DNA of 6,471 nt, from positions 1 to 6,471 of the forward strand of contig CAJTXF010000104.1 in the NCBI GenBank assembly GCA_910580045.1, read 5' to 3'. Origin of the DNA: an uncultured Eubacteriales bacterium (GTDB lineage: Bacteria > Bacillota > Clostridia > Oscillospirales > Acutalibacteraceae). Each line of letters begins with the position of its first letter. The stretch's first letter is position 1. Shown here in pieces: positions 1 through 6,464 of this stretch. The position numbers were made by a program, and so were the translations under genes. The notes below the pieces were generated by a model that saw only the letters and a program-made list of their open reading frames with translations, was not told the origin of the DNA and did no database searches.

Positions 1-62
1 CGGACGATGAAATCAACGCCGCCAACATTCGGGAGGCCCTGCATGATAAAAATGAGCTTTAA
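1..62 (+). CDS. 3' end of an upstream gene (partial, product unknown)
   Basis: Reading from base 3 gives an open frame, DDEINAANIREALHDKNEL, ending at TAA 60-62. Its charged, helical character and its overlap with the next gene mark it as the C-terminus of a real upstream protein cut by the window edge. Only 19 residues are visible, so the family cannot be read. Because the next gene encodes a polytopic membrane protein overlapping it by 20 nt, an ABC transporter ATP-binding subunit is a plausible guess, but this is inference from context only. Confidence 0.6.
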   Translation, partial: DDEINAANIREALHDKNEL

Positions 63-1062
63 TGTAACCGCCAAAAAGCTTTTTGGCGTGAAATATGAGC
101 GGCTGATCCGGACGCTCTTTCTGGATGTAGTGGTGTTTTGGGGGCTGCGTATCAGCGGGTTCCAGATACAGATCCATCCTTTCATTCTGTTCCTAATGGC
201 CAGCGCCTTCTCAGCTGGCGTTATGTGGCAGGCGCTTTCCTCTGAGGATAACCGGGAAAACCTCAAAAACGCGTTCATGCTCCCCTTTGAGGGGCGCAGT
301 CTGATTTTTCCCTATGTAACTGCCCTGGGAGCCTACACCCTGCTGACCAAGACCGCCGGACTGCTGGCCGTGGCTTGGGCGGTTTCCCGCTGGAGCTGGG
401 TGGAGATTTTGGAAAGCGTCCTCTGCGCCTTGGCCGCTATTGTGGTGGTGTCCTGTCTCTATCCCCTGCGCCTGGGACGTACAGACGCCTATGCTTTCTA
501 CGTCAGACCCGAAGGCCGCAGGCAGACAGCCAAAGTCCACCGGCATCACTCCCTATGGCGCTATCTGTTCCGCTACCTGATAGCCCACAAGAATTATCTG
601 CTCAACACGGCGGCTATGTGGGGCGTGGCCTGCGTCCTGCCGGTGCTGCTGGGCCAGATGGAGGCCCGGTTCGTCCTGCCCATCGGCTTTGCTATCCTCT
701 CCCTGAACACACCTCTCTGCATCCTGCTGTCCTGCGACCCGGCTCTGGAGCGGGCGGTGCGGTTCCTGCCAGGACAGGGTCGTGCGTTCTGCCTCCCCTA
801 CTGCCTGTTCATCTTTGTTTGCAACCTGGCTGCGAGTATTATTTTCCTATGCAGCTGGCAAATTGGGATTGGCGGAGTTATTCCTCTCCATGTTATAACA
901 GCAATCTCCTTTGCCCTGTTGAGCGCAATCGGATCCGTACTGTTGGAGTGGTACTGCCCTATCCGGGGGTGGAAAACCGAAAGCGACCTCTGGCACCACC
1001 CCAGGAAATATGTTGTGCCTGCTGCCATGCTTCTGCTGGCCGGGCTGGTGAGTATGTTCTGA
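43..1062 (+). CDS. Polytopic membrane protein, possible ABC transporter permease subunit
   Basis: This encodes 339 residues. I chose ATG 43 because GGGAGG at 31-36 lies 6 nt upstream. The frame also opens at ATG 7, which has no ribosome binding site and would overlap the upstream gene further; ATG 52 is a weaker alternative. Hydrophobic segments lie near residues 46-62, 88-112, 120-141, 187-204, 210-230, 248-272, 278-302 and 323-339, so about eight membrane helices are likely. A basic His/Arg-rich stretch near residues 155-172 (GRRQTAKVHRHH) should be a cytoplasmic loop. No catalytic or nucleotide-binding motif is visible. The 20-nt overlap with the preceding gene implies translational coupling and joint function. 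I do not recognise the family; a membrane subunit of an ABC-2-like transporter is the most economical reading. A terminator directly follows, so the gene ends its operon. Confidence 0.75.
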   Translation: MIKMSFNVTAKKLFGVKYERLIRTLFLDVVVFWGLRISGFQIQIHPFILFLMASAFSAGVMWQALSSEDNRENLKNAFMLPFEGRSLIFPYVTALGAYTLLTKTAGLLAVAWAVSRWSWVEILESVLCALAAIVVVSCLYPLRLGRTDAYAFYVRPEGRRQTAKVHRHHSLWRYLFRYLIAHKNYLLNTAAMWGVACVLPVLLGQMEARFVLPIGFAILSLNTPLCILLSCDPALERAVRFLPGQGRAFCLPYCLFIFVCNLAASIIFLCSWQIGIGGVIPLHVITAISFALLSAIGSVLLEWYCPIRGWKTESDLWHHPRKYVVPAAMLLLAGLVSMF

Positions 1063-1069
1063 AACAATT

Positions 1070-1109
1070 TTCTGCCTGGGCGGACAGGATCGCTCGGGCA
1101 GAATTTTTT
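1070..1109 (+). terminator. Rho-independent terminator after the membrane protein gene
   Basis: TTCTGCCTGGGC (1070-1081) pairs with GCTCGGGCAGAA (1092-1103) as a 12-bp stem with two G-U pairs and a 10-nt loop. Six T residues follow at 1104-1109. It starts 8 nt after the stop codon and separates the upstream unit from the two-component genes. Confidence 0.88.
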
Positions 1110-1129
1110 CAAAAAGACAGACTGCTGTA

Positions 1130-1158
1130 ACATTTCGCGGACATTTCTCTGTTATACT
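1130..1158 (+). promoter_or_regulatory. Promoter and response-regulator-type operator of the two-component genes
   Basis: An extended -10 element, TGTTATACT, lies at 1150-1158. The expected -35 area has no good TTGACA match and is instead occupied by two direct repeats, ACATTTC at 1130-1136 and 1141-1147, exactly 11 bp apart. OmpR-family regulators typically bind as head-to-tail dimers on direct repeats of about 10-11 bp, and a poor -35 with repeats over it is the usual layout of an activator-dependent promoter. Transcription would begin near 1165, giving a leader of about 20 nt. The same repeat pair occurs before the ABC ATPase gene, which supports a shared regulator. Binding by the adjacent regulator is inferred. 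Confidence 0.68.
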
Positions 1159-1173
1159 ATTCTCAGTATATAT

Positions 1174-1180
1174 AGGAGGA
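1174..1180 (+). promoter_or_regulatory. Ribosome binding site of the response regulator gene
   Basis: AGGAGGA ends 6 nt before ATG 1187. This near-perfect Shine-Dalgarno sequence fixes the start codon and is typical of Bacillota. Confidence 0.88.
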
Positions 1181-1186
1181 CAAGCC

Positions 1187-1876
1187 ATGAAACAGATACT
1201 GATTGTCGAGGATGACGTCCTTTTGAATAAAACCCTGGCCTACAACCTGATTTCCGATGGCTGGGAGGTTACACCGGCTTTGAAGGCCAAAACTGCCGCC
1301 AGCCTACTTGCCGGGAGGTCATACGACCTGGTGCTGCTGGACATCAATCTGCCGGACGGTGATGGCTATGACCTGTGCAGATTGATCAAACCGGAGCACC
1401 CTGACACGGTGGTGATCTTCCTCACCGCTAACGACCAGGAGTGCGATCAGCTCCGGGGCTATGAGGCGGGGGCGGTAGACTACATCACCAAGCCCTTCTC
1501 TATTGGGGCTTTGCAGCGGAAAATCCGCGCCATGTTCGCCATGCTGGAGCACCACAACCCAGCAAAGGATCTCTACGACGACGGCAGGCTGTTCCTGGAC
1601 TTCTCGGAGCAGTCCGCCACCCTGAACGGGAAGCCGATCACCCTCTCCTCCATGGAGTACAAGATGCTGTACCTGTTCTGTAAAAATCCACGCCAAGTCC
1701 TGACCCGGCAGCGGCTTTTGGAGCGGCTATGGGACGTGGACGAGAAATTTGTGGACGAGCACACCCTGACCACCTCCATCAGCCGCATCAGGGGCAAAAT
1801 TGAGGCGGAGGGCGACACCTATATCAAGACCATCTACGGCATCGGCTATCAGTGGACAGGGGGTGAGCGGAAATGA
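1187..1876 (+). CDS. OmpR/PhoB-family response regulator transcription factor
   Basis: At 229 residues this is the normal length for the family. The N-terminal receiver domain (about 1-115) has the acidic pair Asp9-Asp10, phospho-acceptor Asp52 in LLDINLP, Thr80 in FLTA, Tyr99 and Lys102 in DYITKPF, so it has all the residues needed for phosphorylation and switching. The C-terminal winged-helix DNA-binding domain (about 130-226) ends in the typical TIYGIGYQW. It should act in the cytoplasm as a phosphorylation-dependent activator. It overlaps the downstream kinase gene by 4 nt (ATGA), so the two are translationally coupled and form a cognate pair. Direct repeats at its own promoter and before the ABC genes suggest autoregulation and control of the exporter. 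The arrangement resembles VanR-like and BceR-like systems, but I see no basis for a specific gene name. Confidence 0.96.
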   Translation: MKQILIVEDDVLLNKTLAYNLISDGWEVTPALKAKTAASLLAGRSYDLVLLDINLPDGDGYDLCRLIKPEHPDTVVIFLTANDQECDQLRGYEAGAVDYITKPFSIGALQRKIRAMFAMLEHHNPAKDLYDDGRLFLDFSEQSATLNGKPITLSSMEYKMLYLFCKNPRQVLTRQRLLERLWDVDEKFVDEHTLTTSISRIRGKIEAEGDTYIKTIYGIGYQWTGGERK

Positions 1877-2898
1877 GGCGTATGCCCGTCAAAACCATGT
1901 TTCTGCTGGTGGAGGCCGGCGCGGCCATTTCCATGCTGGCTATTTCCTTCCTCCTCTCCGCCATGACAGGACAGGGGTGGGTGCTGCTGGCCGGCGCGCT
2001 GTTGACCGCCTGCGCCCTGGTCTGGCTGTTCCTGCTGACGCTGCTTTTCGCCAAGCGGCTGTCCCAATTTACCAGCGACCTGTGCCAGACCATGGACAGC
2101 ATGATCACCGGCGGCGAGGAACCGGCCAGAGCTGAAGACCGTGAGACCATCTTTGCCCGCATCAGCTACCGCCTCTCCCGACTGTACGGTATTCTCCAGG
2201 AAAACCGACGCAAGGTGGACGAGGAGCGGCGGGAGCTGCAAACCCTGGTGTCGGACATTTCCCATCAGGTGAAAACGCCGGTGGCAAATCTGAAAATGGT
2301 AACGGACACCCTGCTGGCAAAGCCTGTCACGGAGCAGGAGCGGCGGGACTTCTTGCAAGGCATCCGCAGTCAGACGGATAAGCTGGAATTTCTGGTGCAG
2401 TCCATGGGGAAAGCTTCTCGCCTGGAGACTGGGGCCATCACGCTTGAAAAGGAGGACAGTCCGCTGCTGGACACACTGGCCCAGGCCATGAGCGGCATCG
2501 TCTACGGGGCGGAGCAAAAGGGCATCTCTGTGGAGGTACAGTGCCCTGACGACCTGCGGGTGTCCCACGACAGCAAGTGGACGGCGGAGGCCCTGTTCAA
2601 CCTGCTGGACAACGCGGTAAAGTACACCCCGGCGGGCGGCAAGATCAGCGTATCGGTGGAGCAGTGGGAGATGTACGTCAAGCTGGATGTGGCCGACACC
2701 GGCAAGGGCATCCCGGAGAGCCGTCAGGCCGCTATTTTCCGGCGCTTTTACCGGGAGGAAGAGGTCCACAACCAGCCGGGAGTGGGCATCGGCCTGTATC
2801 TGGCACGGGAGATTATTTCCCGGCAGGGCGGCTATATCAAGGTGACCTCGGAGGTTGGCCGGGGGGCTACCTTTTCCGTGTTCCTGCCCCGGCGATAA
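1873..2898 (+). CDS. Sensor histidine kinase with minimal extracytoplasmic loop
   Basis: This encodes 341 residues starting at ATG 1873 inside the regulator's stop overlap, with AGGGGGTGAG at 1858-1867 as ribosome binding site. Two membrane helices (about 9-31 and 36-60) are separated by only about five residues, so there is no room for an extracytoplasmic sensor domain. A linker with coiled-coil character (about 95-125) follows. The dimerisation/phosphotransfer region carries His131 in SDISHQVKTP. The catalytic domain shows the N box LFNLLDNAVKYTP (Asn247), G1 DTGKGIP (275-281), F box FRRFYR (289-294) and G2 GVGIGL (303-308). All motifs are intact, so it should be active. The residue after the phospho-His is Gln rather than the common Glu/Asp. 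The architecture fits intramembrane-sensing kinases that respond to membrane cues or to a partner transporter. It should phosphorylate the response regulator encoded just upstream. Confidence 0.95.
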   Translation: MRRMPVKTMFLLVEAGAAISMLAISFLLSAMTGQGWVLLAGALLTACALVWLFLLTLLFAKRLSQFTSDLCQTMDSMITGGEEPARAEDRETIFARISYRLSRLYGILQENRRKVDEERRELQTLVSDISHQVKTPVANLKMVTDTLLAKPVTEQERRDFLQGIRSQTDKLEFLVQSMGKASRLETGAITLEKEDSPLLDTLAQAMSGIVYGAEQKGISVEVQCPDDLRVSHDSKWTAEALFNLLDNAVKYTPAGGKISVSVEQWEMYVKLDVADTGKGIPESRQAAIFRRFYREEEVHNQPGVGIGLYLAREIISRQGGYIKVTSEVGRGATFSVFLPRR

Positions 2899-2902
2899 AC
2901 TG

Positions 2903-2919
2903 TTCACAAAAAATTCACA
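2903..2919 (+). repeat. TTCACA direct repeat pair, 11-bp period, possible operator half
   Basis: TTCACA at 2903-2908 and 2914-2919 are separated by five A residues, giving an exact 11-bp period. They lie 5 nt after the kinase stop codon and upstream of the ACATTTC repeats. Both the spacing and the shared ACA core suggest additional or upstream binding sites for the same OmpR-type regulator. The A-tract could instead be an intrinsically bent spacer. No protein binding is shown by sequence alone. Confidence 0.5.
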
Positions 2920-2937
2920 TTCAAAGCTCCAATTCGG

Positions 2938-2966
2938 ACATTTCTGAGACATTTGGATTTTACTAT
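2938..2966 (+). promoter_or_regulatory. Probable promoter and operator of the ABC exporter genes
   Basis: ACATTTC at 2938-2944 and ACATTTG at 2949-2955 repeat with an exact 11-bp period, matching the pair before the response regulator gene. A -10-like TTTACT lies at 2959-2964 within TTTTACTAT, close to TTATACTAT of the first promoter. CGGACA at 2935-2940 could serve as a poor -35 with an 18-bp spacer. The 110-nt gap after the kinase gene, against tight packing elsewhere, supports a separate promoter here. No hairpin terminator is visible in the gap, so read-through from the kinase gene is also likely. Confidence 0.6.
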
Positions 2967-2992
2967 GGCTCTGCAACAGGCGAACAGCCGTG

Positions 2993-2999
2993 AAAGGAG
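2993..2999 (+). promoter_or_regulatory. Ribosome binding site of the ABC ATPase gene
   Basis: AAAGGAG ends 9 nt before ATG 3009 and supports that start codon. Confidence 0.75.
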
Positions 3000-3008
3000 C
3001 AGACGAAA

Positions 3009-3674
3009 ATGAACGTATTACAGACCATTGACCTAAAAAAGCAGTATGGCACCGAGCCGAACATCACCCGCGCCTTGGATGGTGTCAACCTCTCGGTGGA
3101 GCAGGGGGAGTTTGTGGCCGTGGTGGGTACCTCCGGCAGCGGCAAGTCCACCCTGCTGAATATGATGGGCGGCCTCGATACCCCCACCTCCGGCAGCGTC
3201 ATCGTCCGGGGGGACGAGCTGGCGAATAAGAACGACGAGGAGCTGACCATCTTCCGCCGCCGCAACATCGGCTTCATCTTCCAGAATTACAATCTGGTGC
3301 CCATTCTCAACGTCTATGAGAACATCGTCCTGCCCGTGGAACTGGACGGGGACACGGTGGACCAGAGGTTCATGGACGAGATCGTCCACATGCTGGCCCT
3401 GGAGGACAAGCTTCAAAATATGCCCAACAACCTCTCCGGAGGACAGCAGCAGCGGGTGGCGATTGCCCGGGCCCTCATCACCAAGCCGGCCATCGTCCTG
3501 GCCGATGAACCCACCGGCAACCTGGACAGCAAGACCAGCGCCGACGTGCTGGGCCTGCTGAAGCGCACCAGCACCCAGTTCAACCAGACCATCGTGATGA
3601 TTACCCACAACAACGAGATTGCCCAGCTGGCCGACCGCATTGTGCGGATCGAAGACGGCAGGGTCGTGGGCTAA
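3009..3674 (+). CDS. ABC transporter ATP-binding protein (MacB/LolD/BceA-type)
   Basis: At 221 residues this is a single, complete nucleotide-binding domain of typical length. The Walker A motif is GTSGSGKST (40-48), the Q-loop Gln92 sits in FIFQNYNLVP, the signature is LSGGQQQR (142-149), the Walker B segment IVLADEPTGNLD has Asp166 and Glu167, and the switch His200 lies in MITHN. The phrases FIFQNYNLVP and ADEPTGNLDS are characteristic of ATPases that pair with FtsX/MacB-type permeases. It would power the permease encoded 14 nt downstream at the inner face of the membrane, either extruding a substrate or driving mechanical work in the envelope. It is probably induced by the adjacent two-component system through the repeats upstream. 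Confidence 0.96.
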   Translation: MNVLQTIDLKKQYGTEPNITRALDGVNLSVEQGEFVAVVGTSGSGKSTLLNMMGGLDTPTSGSVIVRGDELANKNDEELTIFRRRNIGFIFQNYNLVPILNVYENIVLPVELDGDTVDQRFMDEIVHMLALEDKLQNMPNNLSGGQQQRVAIARALITKPAIVLADEPTGNLDSKTSADVLGLLKRTSTQFNQTIVMITHNNEIAQLADRIVRIEDGRVVG

Positions 3675-3688
3675 GGGGGTGGCAAATT

Positions 3689-6082
3689 ATGACTTGGCCT
3701 TTTGAAAATGACACCAGCGCGGTGGAGAAAAAGCTGGCTCGCCGCAGCATCAAAGCCGACAAGCGCCGGAGCGTTTTTGTCATCCTCACCATCGCCCTGG
3801 CCGTGTGCCTTATGGGGACTCTCTGCTTTCTCTACTCTGCCCAGCAGCTGAAAACTCTGGACGGTATCCTGGGGCAGTATCAGGCCGGGTGCGGCGGGCT
3901 GACCCGGGAGGAGGCTATTCGGCTTGCGGACTCTGGAAGGCTTGAAAAATGGGGCTATACTGTGGATGCCGGAACCGTCCGCTATGAGGACAGCGTTTTG
4001 AACATCAGCTTTGTCAGCCCGGAGATGATTGACCTGATGGGCTACGGCGAGGTCACCGGGCACTATCCCCAGGGGCCGAATGAGCTGTGTGTGGAACGCG
4101 CCTTTTTCCGTTATTTTGGCCTCTCAGGGGAGGTTGGTCAGACGGTGGCCCTGGATCTGGGAGACGGTGAGAAGACCTATACCGTAACAGGCATTTTGGA
4201 AGCGGAGAACGACAGCCGGATTTTCACGGTCTGGATTCCAGAGACTGCGGTGGAAGCGGACGGCCACAACGCCCCCTATGAGCTGCGGTTTCGCTTTGCC
4301 GGAAGCCAGGGAATGGAGCCCGGCCAGCTTCGTCTGGAAATTGAGCGGTTCTTTGTGGAAATGGGAGTTCCGGAGGACCGTACCTTTTACAGCTCCAATT
4401 ACTTTGGCATGGTAGACCTCTACCTGGGGAACGGGATGGAGGTCTACGTTGCGGCGGCCCTAATTGCCATTGTCTGTGCCATTGTAATCTACAGCATCTT
4501 CTACATCTCTGTCATGGGCAAGTTGCGGGAATACGGCCGCCTGAAGGTGCTGGGGACCACCCCCAAGCAACTGAAACGGGTGGTCAAGCGGGAGCGGCGT
4601 TTCCTGACCGCCATCGCTATCCCCCTGGGGCTGTTCTGCGCTGCGGGTATCGCGCTGATTGCCCTGCCCGGCTACTGGTCTTGGGGGGATAATATCCGCT
4701 CTGCGGTGGTGGTTTCCCTCCTGACCTATGTGACTGTCCTGATTGCCACCAGAAAACCCATGGCGATGGCAGGGAAGGTCTCCGCCATTGAGGCCATCCG
4801 GACCACCGCCTATTCCCAGCAGCAGGGCCGCAGCGTTTCCAGGCAGCTCCACCGCCGTCTGACCATGCCCCGGCTGGCCTGGATGAACTTCTCCCGGAAC
4901 CGGAAAAAGGCGTTTGTTACCGCCCTCTCCCTGAGCCTGACCGGTATCCTTCTTCTCTGCGTTTCCGCCTACGCAAGCTCGGTGGATGTCAAGGAAATGG
5001 CCCAGTCCCAGTTTGGAGACCGGAGCCAGTATCTTCTGCAATATGAGGATCACGCAGGCCGGGAATTTGTGGAGATGCAAAAGGGGAATCCTCTGGGCCA
5101 AACTCTGCGTGAGGAGCTGGCCGCCCTACCCGGCGTAGATTATGTTACAGCCTACAGCCTGACCTGCGTGGAGATCCCCGCCATCAGCGCCATTCCGGGC
5201 AACAGCGAGCATGAGCCCTTTGTTGTCAGAGGCATTTCCCAGGAGGATATGGCGGAGATGTACGGGGACGGCGGGGTTTTGGAGGGAACCGCGGACTACC
5301 GGCAGCTGCTGGGCGGAAACGGTATCCTGGTCTGTCCCGCAGGCAATGCGCTGAAAGAAATCTACCGGACCGGCTATCAGGTGGGAGATACCGTCACTGT
5401 CTCCTGCTACAACGGACAGTCCAAGACCTATACCGTCATGGGCATCGTGCAGGACGTTCAGATCGGCAGCTCGTCTCATTTCTTCATTCTGCCAGAGGAG
5501 GAGCTGTCCGCCCTTTACCCTGAGATTGCGGACTTCACCGGCTATGTTAATCTCCACACGGAGCAGGACAGCGATCAGTTGCGGCGGGCGGTGTTCAGCG
5601 CCGTGTCCGACCAGCGGGTGGCAATCTCCGGACTGGATGATCTGTCCGCCGAGCTGGAGCGCGGCCTGCGGGGAGAGCTGACAAGGGACTACGGCATCCT
5701 GGTCTTTATCTTTGTGTTCTCTCTAATTAACCTTGCCAACACCCTGATTACCAATCTGCTCACCCGCCAGCAGGAGTTCGGCGTGTTCCAGTCCGTGGGC
5801 ATGAGCGGCCGGCAGCTAAGCAACATGCTGTCCTTCGAGTGCCTGTACTATGTGGGGATTACGCTGCTGATTACCTTGACCCTGGGGACGGCGTGCAGTA
5901 TGGCCGTGTGCCGGGTATTCGACCGGATCGGTATGTTCGGGACGCTCACCTATCATTTCCCGGTGCTCCAGGTGCTGTTGTTCGGGGCCGCACTGTTGCT
6001 GGTGCAGGGGGTGTTCTCCGCCTGCGCGGTCCGCTATACCAGAAGGCTCTCTCTGGTGGAGCGGATCAAGGCGGCGGACTGA
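3689..6082 (+). CDS. FtsX/MacB-type ABC transporter permease, two-module
   Basis: This encodes 797 residues; ATG 3689 follows AAGGGGGT (3673-3680) by 8 nt. Two tandem modules are visible. Module one has a basic N-terminus, TM1 (about 29-50), an extracytoplasmic region (about 51-250) and TM2-4 (about 252-275, 305-327, 336-354). Module two has TM5 (about 409-429), an extracytoplasmic region (about 430-665) and TM6-8 (about 668-690, 718-742, 758-780). Each module carries the FtsX coupling segment after its second helix: REYGRLKVLGTTPKQL (280-295) and QEFGVFQSVGMSGRQL (695-710), which should contact the ATPase. The eight-helix, two-ectodomain layout differs from the ten-helix, single-ectodomain BceB type, so a BceB assignment is not supported. 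One copy could pair with two ATPase subunits. Its substrate is unknown; peptides or lipid-linked molecules are typical of the superfamily. Confidence 0.93.
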   Translation: MTWPFENDTSAVEKKLARRSIKADKRRSVFVILTIALAVCLMGTLCFLYSAQQLKTLDGILGQYQAGCGGLTREEAIRLADSGRLEKWGYTVDAGTVRYEDSVLNISFVSPEMIDLMGYGEVTGHYPQGPNELCVERAFFRYFGLSGEVGQTVALDLGDGEKTYTVTGILEAENDSRIFTVWIPETAVEADGHNAPYELRFRFAGSQGMEPGQLRLEIERFFVEMGVPEDRTFYSSNYFGMVDLYLGNGMEVYVAAALIAIVCAIVIYSIFYISVMGKLREYGRLKVLGTTPKQLKRVVKRERRFLTAIAIPLGLFCAAGIALIALPGYWSWGDNIRSAVVVSLLTYVTVLIATRKPMAMAGKVSAIEAIRTTAYSQQQGRSVSRQLHRRLTMPRLAWMNFSRNRKKAFVTALSLSLTGILLLCVSAYASSVDVKEMAQSQFGDRSQYLLQYEDHAGREFVEMQKGNPLGQTLREELAALPGVDYVTAYSLTCVEIPAISAIPGNSEHEPFVVRGISQEDMAEMYGDGGVLEGTADYRQLLGGNGILVCPAGNALKEIYRTGYQVGDTVTVSCYNGQSKTYTVMGIVQDVQIGSSSHFFILPEEELSALYPEIADFTGYVNLHTEQDSDQLRRAVFSAVSDQRVAISGLDDLSAELERGLRGELTRDYGILVFIFVFSLINLANTLITNLLTRQQEFGVFQSVGMSGRQLSNMLSFECLYYVGITLLITLTLGTACSMAVCRVFDRIGMFGTLTYHFPVLQVLLFGAALLLVQGVFSACAVRYTRRLSLVERIKAAD

Positions 6083-6104
6083 CCCCGCCTGAAATAGAAC
6101 GATT

Positions 6105-6425
6105 ATGAGGAGGTATGTTAGCATCCTGCGCTCCGTCGGCCTGACTGGAATGCAACTGTGTCGGATGAACATTTGCGAAGGGCTCTGCTATGCGGCCTTT
6201 GCCGCCCTGGCTGTCCTGCTGATCGGACTTCCGATTGCGGTGGTGTGCCGGAAGGTCAGCAGACAATCCTTCGCTGGTGAAATCGTGCCCTATCAATTCC
6301 CAATTCTTGAAATGAGCTTGTTTATCCTGGCGCTGTTCAGCCTGGAATTTTTGTTGTCCGCCTGGACAGTCAGCAGGCAGAGAAAGCTGTCCTTGATCGA
6401 GCAGATGCGGGAGATGAGATTGTGA
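6105..6425 (+). pseudogene. Truncated FtsX-type permease, C-terminal remnant
   Basis: The 106-residue frame aligns without gaps to residues 693-797 of the preceding permease. Shared anchors are SVG..G.QL at residues 10-18, Glu25, Leu27, Tyr29, Gly41, Y.FP.L at 63-68 and LSL.E at 95-99. It therefore holds only the last coupling segment, two membrane helices (about 28-48 and 67-88) and the typical C-terminal tail of a permease of about 800 residues. The in-frame stop upstream is TGA 6090-6092, so no longer frame exists. ATG 6105 has no Shine-Dalgarno sequence before it; the only AGGAGG (6108-6113) lies inside the first codons. Divergence from the neighbour is high, so it is the end of a distinct paralogue that lost its 5' part rather than a recent copy. 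A short expressed membrane protein is possible but less likely. Confidence 0.75.
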
Positions 6426-6434
6426 TCTCACAGA

Positions 6435-6464
6435 ACATTTCATGACATCCAGAGAGCATTTCAT
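6435..6464 (+). repeat. ACATTTC-like repeat cluster, possible third operator
   Basis: ACATTTCAT (6435-6443), ACATCC (6445-6450) and GCATTTCAT (6456-6464) lie in succession with steps of 10 and 11 bp. The exact 8-mer CATTTCAT recurs 21 bp apart, about two helical turns. The first part resembles the repeats before the ABC ATPase with one base removed. No -10 element is visible before the window ends at 6471, so whether this drives a downstream gene cannot be judged here. Confidence 0.4.

Noticed and set aside
375..1130. Plus-strand ORF of 251 residues overlapping the first membrane protein
   Set aside because: It is Pro/Gly/Arg-rich with no domain or ribosome binding site, and runs through the terminator. 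The overlapping frame has clear membrane helices and a good start.
1849..2976. Long minus-strand ORF of 375 residues opposite the histidine kinase
   Set aside because: It is longer than the kinase frame but has a low-complexity composition rich in Leu, His, Gln and Arg and no recognisable domain, while the plus strand carries every kinase motif in order. It is a by-product of GC-rich codon use.
3033..3608. Minus-strand ORF of 191 residues opposite the ABC ATPase
   Set aside because: It is antisense to a gene with all ABC motifs, and its Gly/Val/His-rich composition matches a codon shadow.
4460..5101. Minus-strand ORF of 213 residues opposite the permease
   Set aside because: It has no domain and is Gly/Gln/His-rich; the plus-strand permease frame is continuous and well supported.
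6115..6144. Nine-codon ORF starting at ATG 6115 just after AGGAGG
   Set aside because: The Shine-Dalgarno sequence is only 1 nt from the ATG, too close for initiation, and the peptide is trivial.
6421..6432. TGTGATCTCACA palindrome resembling CRP half-sites
   Set aside because: The half-sites are 2 bp apart instead of the 6 bp of a CRP site, and the element spans the stop codon of the permease remnant. A chance palindrome is more likely.
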